In this document: positions 60,486 to 64,000 of the stretch, one piece after another | Position numbering within the stretch: position 1 is the stretch's first letter | Layout: each line of letters begins with the position of its first letter | Origin: JBJHBP01 sp050485645 | GTDB taxonomy: Bacteria; Pseudomonadota; Gammaproteobacteria; Steroidobacterales; Rariloculaceae | Assembly (NCBI GenBank): GCA_050485645.1 | Contig: JBJHBT010000021.1 | Location: forward strand, 1 to 64,000 | Reading direction: 5' to 3' | DNA length: 64,000 nucleotides | Made by a program: the position numbers and the translations under genes | Notes under the pieces: generated by a model | What the model was told of the DNA's origin: nothing | Seen by the model: only the letters and a program-made list of their open reading frames with translations | Databases searched by the model: none

Positions 60486-62996
60486 CTAGTCTTCGCGCAA
60501 CAGTGCGGCCGGCTGCACGCGTCGCGCGCTGCGGGCGGGTGCGAGACTGGCCAGCAGCAGCAGAGCCGCGAGTCCGCCGACCACGAGCACGGTCACCGTG
60601 CTCGGGGACACGTCACGCGGCACGTAGTCGTCCCGCAGCCAGGCAACGACCAAGAAGGCCAGCAGTCCGCCAAGCAAAACGCCTGGCAGTCCCAGCAGCA
60701 GTCCGCGGCGAATCACCAGTCGTCCCAGGGCAGAAGGCCCTGCGCCCAGCGACGCGCGAATCGCCATCTCGCGGCGCCCGGCTTCCACGAGATAACGCTG
60801 CGTGCCATAGAACCCGAAAGCCGCCAGCAGCACCACCAGTGTGGCTGCCGCGATCGTCAGCAGGCCGCGTGCCCTGTCCTCGGCGATGGCGTCGTGGCGC
60901 AGCGCTGCCAGCGGCCTCACATCGGCGATTTCCAGCTCCAGCACACCGGAATCGACCAGCCCCTGCAGCAGGCTGCGCAATCGGGAGGAGGAGTGGGCAG
61001 TGCGGACCAGTGCAGTGCTCGGGCCAAACGTCGATCGCATAGCGGTAGTTGTCACAAATCCCCGCGGTGACGCCTCGGCGGCCGGGTGCGCATACGGCAG
61101 GTCGGCCAGTACGCCTGCGACTACTCTGCCGGCGTCGGGGACCTGCGACACTGGCAGGTGCTCACCGACCACATCCTCGCGACCCCAGGCCAGTCGTGCC
61201 AGCGCCTGATTGACCAGGATGGCGGGTTCGTTGGGCTCGGGCGTGCGTCCGTGCAGCAGCGTGAGCCCGAGCAGATCCACGTAGTTGTGGTCGATAATCA
61301 TCATTTCCACGCTGACCACCGCGGTCGGATCGTTGGCGCCGTCGGGCGCCGGCATGTTGTCGGTGAAGATGCCACGTGGCATGCCGGGTACCGCACCGGC
61401 GAACGAGACCCCGGTGACGCCGGGCAAGGATTCGATCGCTTCCCGTCGACGTGCCTGGTCTACCAACACCAACTCACGGTCCAGCGTCCGTCCCCCGGTG
61501 TCTGACTGCACAAAGTACTGGTCACGGTCGATGACTAGGCTGACTACATGAAGATCACGGGTCTCATAGCCCGGGTGACCGAAAATCACCGAGCCCAGAT
61601 ACAGCGCGAATGCCAGCGCCGCGCCGCCCAGCGTGCCTGCGATCGCAATCTGCAGATTGCCGGCGATGCGTTGCGCAATGCCCGCGCGCGCCGAAACCTG
61701 CCGGCTGCTGCCCGCTATGCCCAGCCGTCGCAGGCCCAGTATCGGCGCCAGCGAAACCAGCAGCGTCAGTGCCGCGAGGAAAGCGCCGACGATCATCAGC
61801 ACCCGCCAGTCCAGCGGCGTGACGTTAATCCATTGCGCGCGCCCGAGAAATTCCAGCCCGCCCAGATAGCCGGCCAGCCAGACACTGAGCCCCAGGCCGA
61901 TCAGCGCCGCAAGCACCACCAGCACCGCGGCTTCGCTGGCGAGCTGGCGGGCAAGCCTGCGCAGTGGCGCACCGACGGCCATACGGATGCCGAGTTCACG
62001 TTGACGGCCTGGTGCTCGAGCCAGCAGGAACAGGCTCACGTTCGCGGCGGCGACTGTCGCCAGCAGCACGCTCGCCGCAAGCATTATGCGCAGCTGGCGC
62101 TGCATGCTGCGATGCACGCTCGGGCTGCTGACGATGCCGTCCATGACCATGAACCGCAAGTTTGCAGGGTCTGTGGCACCGGGCCACACAACGCTTGGAC
62201 TTATGAAATCGGGAAGCTCGAAGTAATCCGGGAAGCGGCCGTTGAGCTCGCGCACAATGGCCGCATTGCTTGCGCCGGGCGCCCTGCGCGCAACGCCGAG
62301 CATTGAAGAAAGCGAAGCGAGTGTTCGGCTAAACACCCCGAATTCGGAGCCCGGCAGTGCAAGCCACTGTTCCAGAGGCAGCCAGACGTCGACTTCCTCG
62401 CCCAGCGACAGCGGCACAATGCCCCGAAACTCGCGGGCAGCCACGCCGACAATCCGAAACTCGGGCCATTCGGTGCCGCCATCGACGCGCTGGTCCTGTA
62501 TCGAGAGCATGGTGCCGATCACATCGTCACGCCCGCCAAGCATCCGTCGCCAGTATCGCCAGGAGATCACGACGACGGGTTCGGCATCGGCGCTGTGGTC
62601 CTCTGCCTGCAATCCCCTGCCCAGCGCGAGCCTGGGCCTCAAGCCGTCGAAGTACTGGCCTGTAACGACTTCGCCGACGGCAGGTTGGGCGTCGCGACCG
62701 GCGCGAAATTCAAGTGCCAGCGTTCCGGCCGCGGCCGCCAGCGTCACCGACTCGGTGGCCACCCGTTCGATCAGTCCGGGGTTGACGCGGGCATCACTAC
62801 CCTGGCCGAAAGTGACGACATGACGGCTGCCTTCAAGGCCGGGATAGGGCTTTAAGGCGAGATCCGCATACAGCGACACCAGTGCGGTCACACAGGCCAT
62901 GCCGATCGCCAGCACGGCAAGCGCAAAAAGACTGCTGCCTGGCGTGCGCATGTACAGTCGCAACGCGTGGCGCCAGTCTGCGAGCAGTCCTCTCAC
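60486..62996 (-). CDS. ABC transporter permease, MacB/FtsX duplicated type
   Basis: An 836-residue permease with two MacB_PCD/FtsX modules. An N-terminal helix (SLFALAVLAIGMACVTALVSL) and periplasmic domain (VISWRYWRRMLGG, FRIVGVAAREFRGIVPLSLG) are followed by three membrane helices near residues 310-420, a second periplasmic domain, and three more helices at the end (ATLVVLLAAFGFYG to LAALLLLASLAPAR). The layout is that of orphan permeases of the ADOP kind. No ATP-binding subunit is adjacent, and the adaptor is truncated, so its function is doubtful. Confidence 0.88.
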   Translation of the reverse strand: MRGLLADWRHALRLYMRTPGSSLFALAVLAIGMACVTALVSLYADLALKPYPGLEGSRHVVTFGQGSDARVNPGLIERVATESVTLAAAAGTLALEFRAGRDAQPAVGEVVTGQYFDGLRPRLALGRGLQAEDHSADAEPVVVISWRYWRRMLGGRDDVIGTMLSIQDQRVDGGTEWPEFRIVGVAAREFRGIVPLSLGEEVDVWLPLEQWLALPGSEFGVFSRTLASLSSMLGVARRAPGASNAAIVRELNGRFPDYFELPDFISPSVVWPGATDPANLRFMVMDGIVSSPSVHRSMQRQLRIMLAASVLLATVAAANVSLFLLARAPGRQRELGIRMAVGAPLRRLARQLASEAAVLVVLAALIGLGLSVWLAGYLGGLEFLGRAQWINVTPLDWRVLMIVGAFLAALTLLVSLAPILGLRRLGIAGSSRQVSARAGIAQRIAGNLQIAIAGTLGGAALAFALYLGSVIFGHPGYETRDLHVVSLVIDRDQYFVQSDTGGRTLDRELVLVDQARRREAIESLPGVTGVSFAGAVPGMPRGIFTDNMPAPDGANDPTAVVSVEMMIIDHNYVDLLGLTLLHGRTPEPNEPAILVNQALARLAWGREDVVGEHLPVSQVPDAGRVVAGVLADLPYAHPAAEASPRGFVTTTAMRSTFGPSTALVRTAHSSSRLRSLLQGLVDSGVLELEIADVRPLAALRHDAIAEDRARGLLTIAAATLVVLLAAFGFYGTQRYLVEAGRREMAIRASLGAGPSALGRLVIRRGLLLGLPGVLLGGLLAFLVVAWLRDDYVPRDVSPSTVTVLVVGGLAALLLLASLAPARSARRVQPAALLRED

Positions 62997-63120
62997 GGGG
63001 CCTCCCGGGTTCGTCTCAGCTGGCAGGCGGATCTTGAGACGGGAACACTAATACCACAAAACCAAAGCGTGACAGGCAGGATGTTTCCACAGCAGCCATT
63101 GTCACAGTGCGGTCGATCGG

Positions 63121-63474
63121 GTGCGACTGCTACCAGATGTCGTTCCCCCGCGGGCACAGACGGATATCGATAGCGCGCAACGCGGCGCTGCCGTTTACGA
63201 GACCTGGTGTGTGGCCTGCCACGCACCGGTGCCGGAAGGTTCGGCGCTGGCGTCGCGGGCCGGCGTTCAACAGCTGCAGCTGAAGTACGACGGCTCGCTG
63301 TCGCCGTACATCACGCAGCGTCCGGACCTGGCCAACGCCGCCGTGTTGCAGACATTCCTGCGCGATGGCGTGGGTTCCATGCCGCCTTTTCGCCGCACCG
63401 AAATTTCCGACGACGATATCGAGGCGCTGGTGGCTTACTTCAGGGACACGTCAGCCGATCAGACTGTGCCATGA
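63121..63474 (+). CDS. short class I cytochrome c
   Basis: A 117-residue protein. CVACH (about residues 30-34) binds heme c, and SMPPFRRTEISDDDIEALVAYF supplies the axial Met and C-terminal helix of monoheme cytochromes. The GTG start gives no signal peptide, and no in-frame upstream start restores one. The gene is therefore either N-terminally truncated or its start lies in disrupted sequence. It is divergent from the permease gene. Confidence 0.8.
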   Translation: MRLLPDVVPPRAQTDIDSAQRGAAVYETWCVACHAPVPEGSALASRAGVQQLQLKYDGSLSPYITQRPDLANAAVLQTFLRDGVGSMPPFRRTEISDDDIEALVAYFRDTSADQTVP

Positions 63475-63870
63475 CCGGATGAGGGTCGCGCACGTTCTCC
63501 CGCAATCATGAGGCATGGTCGATTCCGTGCCTCTTCCCACCCGCGATGAGTGTGTCATAACCCGGGTCGCAACGCTGTTCCAGAATAGAGTCTAACGCGA
63601 AGGCCTTAACACGACTATCGTGATGGAGATCTCTGAGGAATAGACGATCAGACGTATCCATCTCATCCTGGAGGCGCAAGCTGAGTAATATAAAAGGATC
63701 GCGAAATTGGCACAGACGGAGTGGTTTTTATATACCCAATAGAATACTATCCGGAATGAGATTAGAGGTAGGGGCGGGATGTTTTGACGAAACGGCGAAC
63801 ATAGACAGTGTGAGTTTTTTCGCTCAGATCCAGCACTTTAAGTGTTATGAGCTACGTGGAGAATCTAGTA
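63475..63870. other. AT-richer intergenic region
   Basis: A 396-bp gap. Base composition falls from the GC-rich average, with TATATAAAAG-type words near 63685-63740 that could be promoter elements for the partial gene at the window end. No ORF with protein-like features is seen. A weak terminator candidate lies at its left side. Confidence 0.5.
63510..63533 (+). terminator. possible terminator of the cytochrome gene
   Basis: GAGGCATGG and CCGTGCCTC form a 9-bp stem with one G-U pair and a 6-nt loop, 36 bp after the stop. The following T-run is poor. Confidence 0.4.
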
Positions 63871-64000
63871 ATGTACAAGCGGTTCAGTTCATTTCTTGTT
63901 GTTGCCATCTTGTTGGCGTGGTCTGCATCATCGCAGGCGTATGTCGGGGATCTGGATGGCATGTTCGAGGTAGAGTGCGGGCCTAACCCAACACAGCAAT
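63871..64000 (+). CDS. exported protein, cut by the window end
   Basis: An open frame from ATG 63871 to the last base gives 43 residues: a basic start (MYKRFS), a hydrophobic signal core (SFLVVAILLAWSASSQA) and the beginning of a mature protein (YVGDLDGMFEVECGPNP). GGAG precedes the start by about nine bases. The family cannot be told. Confidence 0.65.
   Translation, partial: MYKRFSSFLVVAILLAWSASSQAYVGDLDGMFEVECGPNPTQQ

Overview
This window is GC-rich chromosomal DNA, almost certainly from a gammaproteobacterium. The order rpmH-rnpA-yidC-mnmE on the minus strand, divergent from dnaA-dnaN-recF-gyrB on the plus strand, places the replication-origin neighbourhood near 12-19 kb. Two perfect copies of the 16-bp ParB-binding palindrome lie inside recF. 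A GyrB of 805 residues, a GlnA with the adenylylation tyrosine followed by NtrB/NtrC, the rhodanese-grxC-secB-gpsA block and EnvC-CtpA all fit Gammaproteobacteria. The secreted DUF1592/DUF1552/ankyrin set suggests a deep-branching environmental lineage (Nevskiales, Steroidobacterales or Woeseiales-like); that placement is inference.

Layout. 0-8.8 kb is an accessory island: a degenerate GGDEF protein, a SWIM zinc-finger/SNF2 helicase pair with a TPR gene upstream, remnants of an AbiEi-like antitoxin and of a DarG-like macrodomain, and a tightly coupled four-gene operon (ribbon-helix-helix regulator, TIGR04255 protein, two small unknown proteins). 8.8-22 kb is core: mnmE, yidC, rnpA, rpmH, dnaA, dnaN, recF, gyrB, an acyltransferase, gmhB and a single-chain glycyl-tRNA synthetase at the place where relatives usually carry glyQ-glyS. 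22-27 kb is nitrogen control (sigma-54 promoter, glnA, DUF4124 gene, glnL, glnG). 27-34.5 kb has a Gfo/Idh/MocA oxidoreductase overlapping lpxA, class 1B-like pyrD, trmL, paired crcB fluoride channels, a 121-bp inverted-repeat element, uppP, a glutamine amidotransferase and a diguanylate cyclase. 34.7-43.5 kb is a minus-strand run of six genes for exported proteins (unknown, SnoaL-like, metallo-beta-lactamase fold, cytochrome-like DUF1592, Tat-exported DUF1552, ankyrin). 43.6-52.7 kb has gpsA, secB, grxC, rhodanese, envC, ctpA, a second diguanylate cyclase, a hydrolase, small envelope proteins, an RRM protein and tRNA-Arg(CCG).

53-64 kb looks like a decaying accessory region. It holds a TPR protein, a pentanucleotide repeat inside a small ORF, a frameshifted matrixin-like protease, an ankyrin protein, an orphan Phd antitoxin at the broken 3' end of an rlmI-like pseudogene (internal deletion plus in-frame TAG), a truncated efflux adaptor beside an MacB/FtsX-type permease, a short cytochrome c, and the start of an exported protein cut by the window end.

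The best candidate for an undescribed system is the 8437-6587 operon. Its four genes overlap by 4-bp ATGA/GTGA junctions, the first product looks like a DNA-binding ribbon-helix-helix protein, short repeats lie in the promoter, and remnants of two toxin-antitoxin families lie next to it. No function for it can be read from the sequence.
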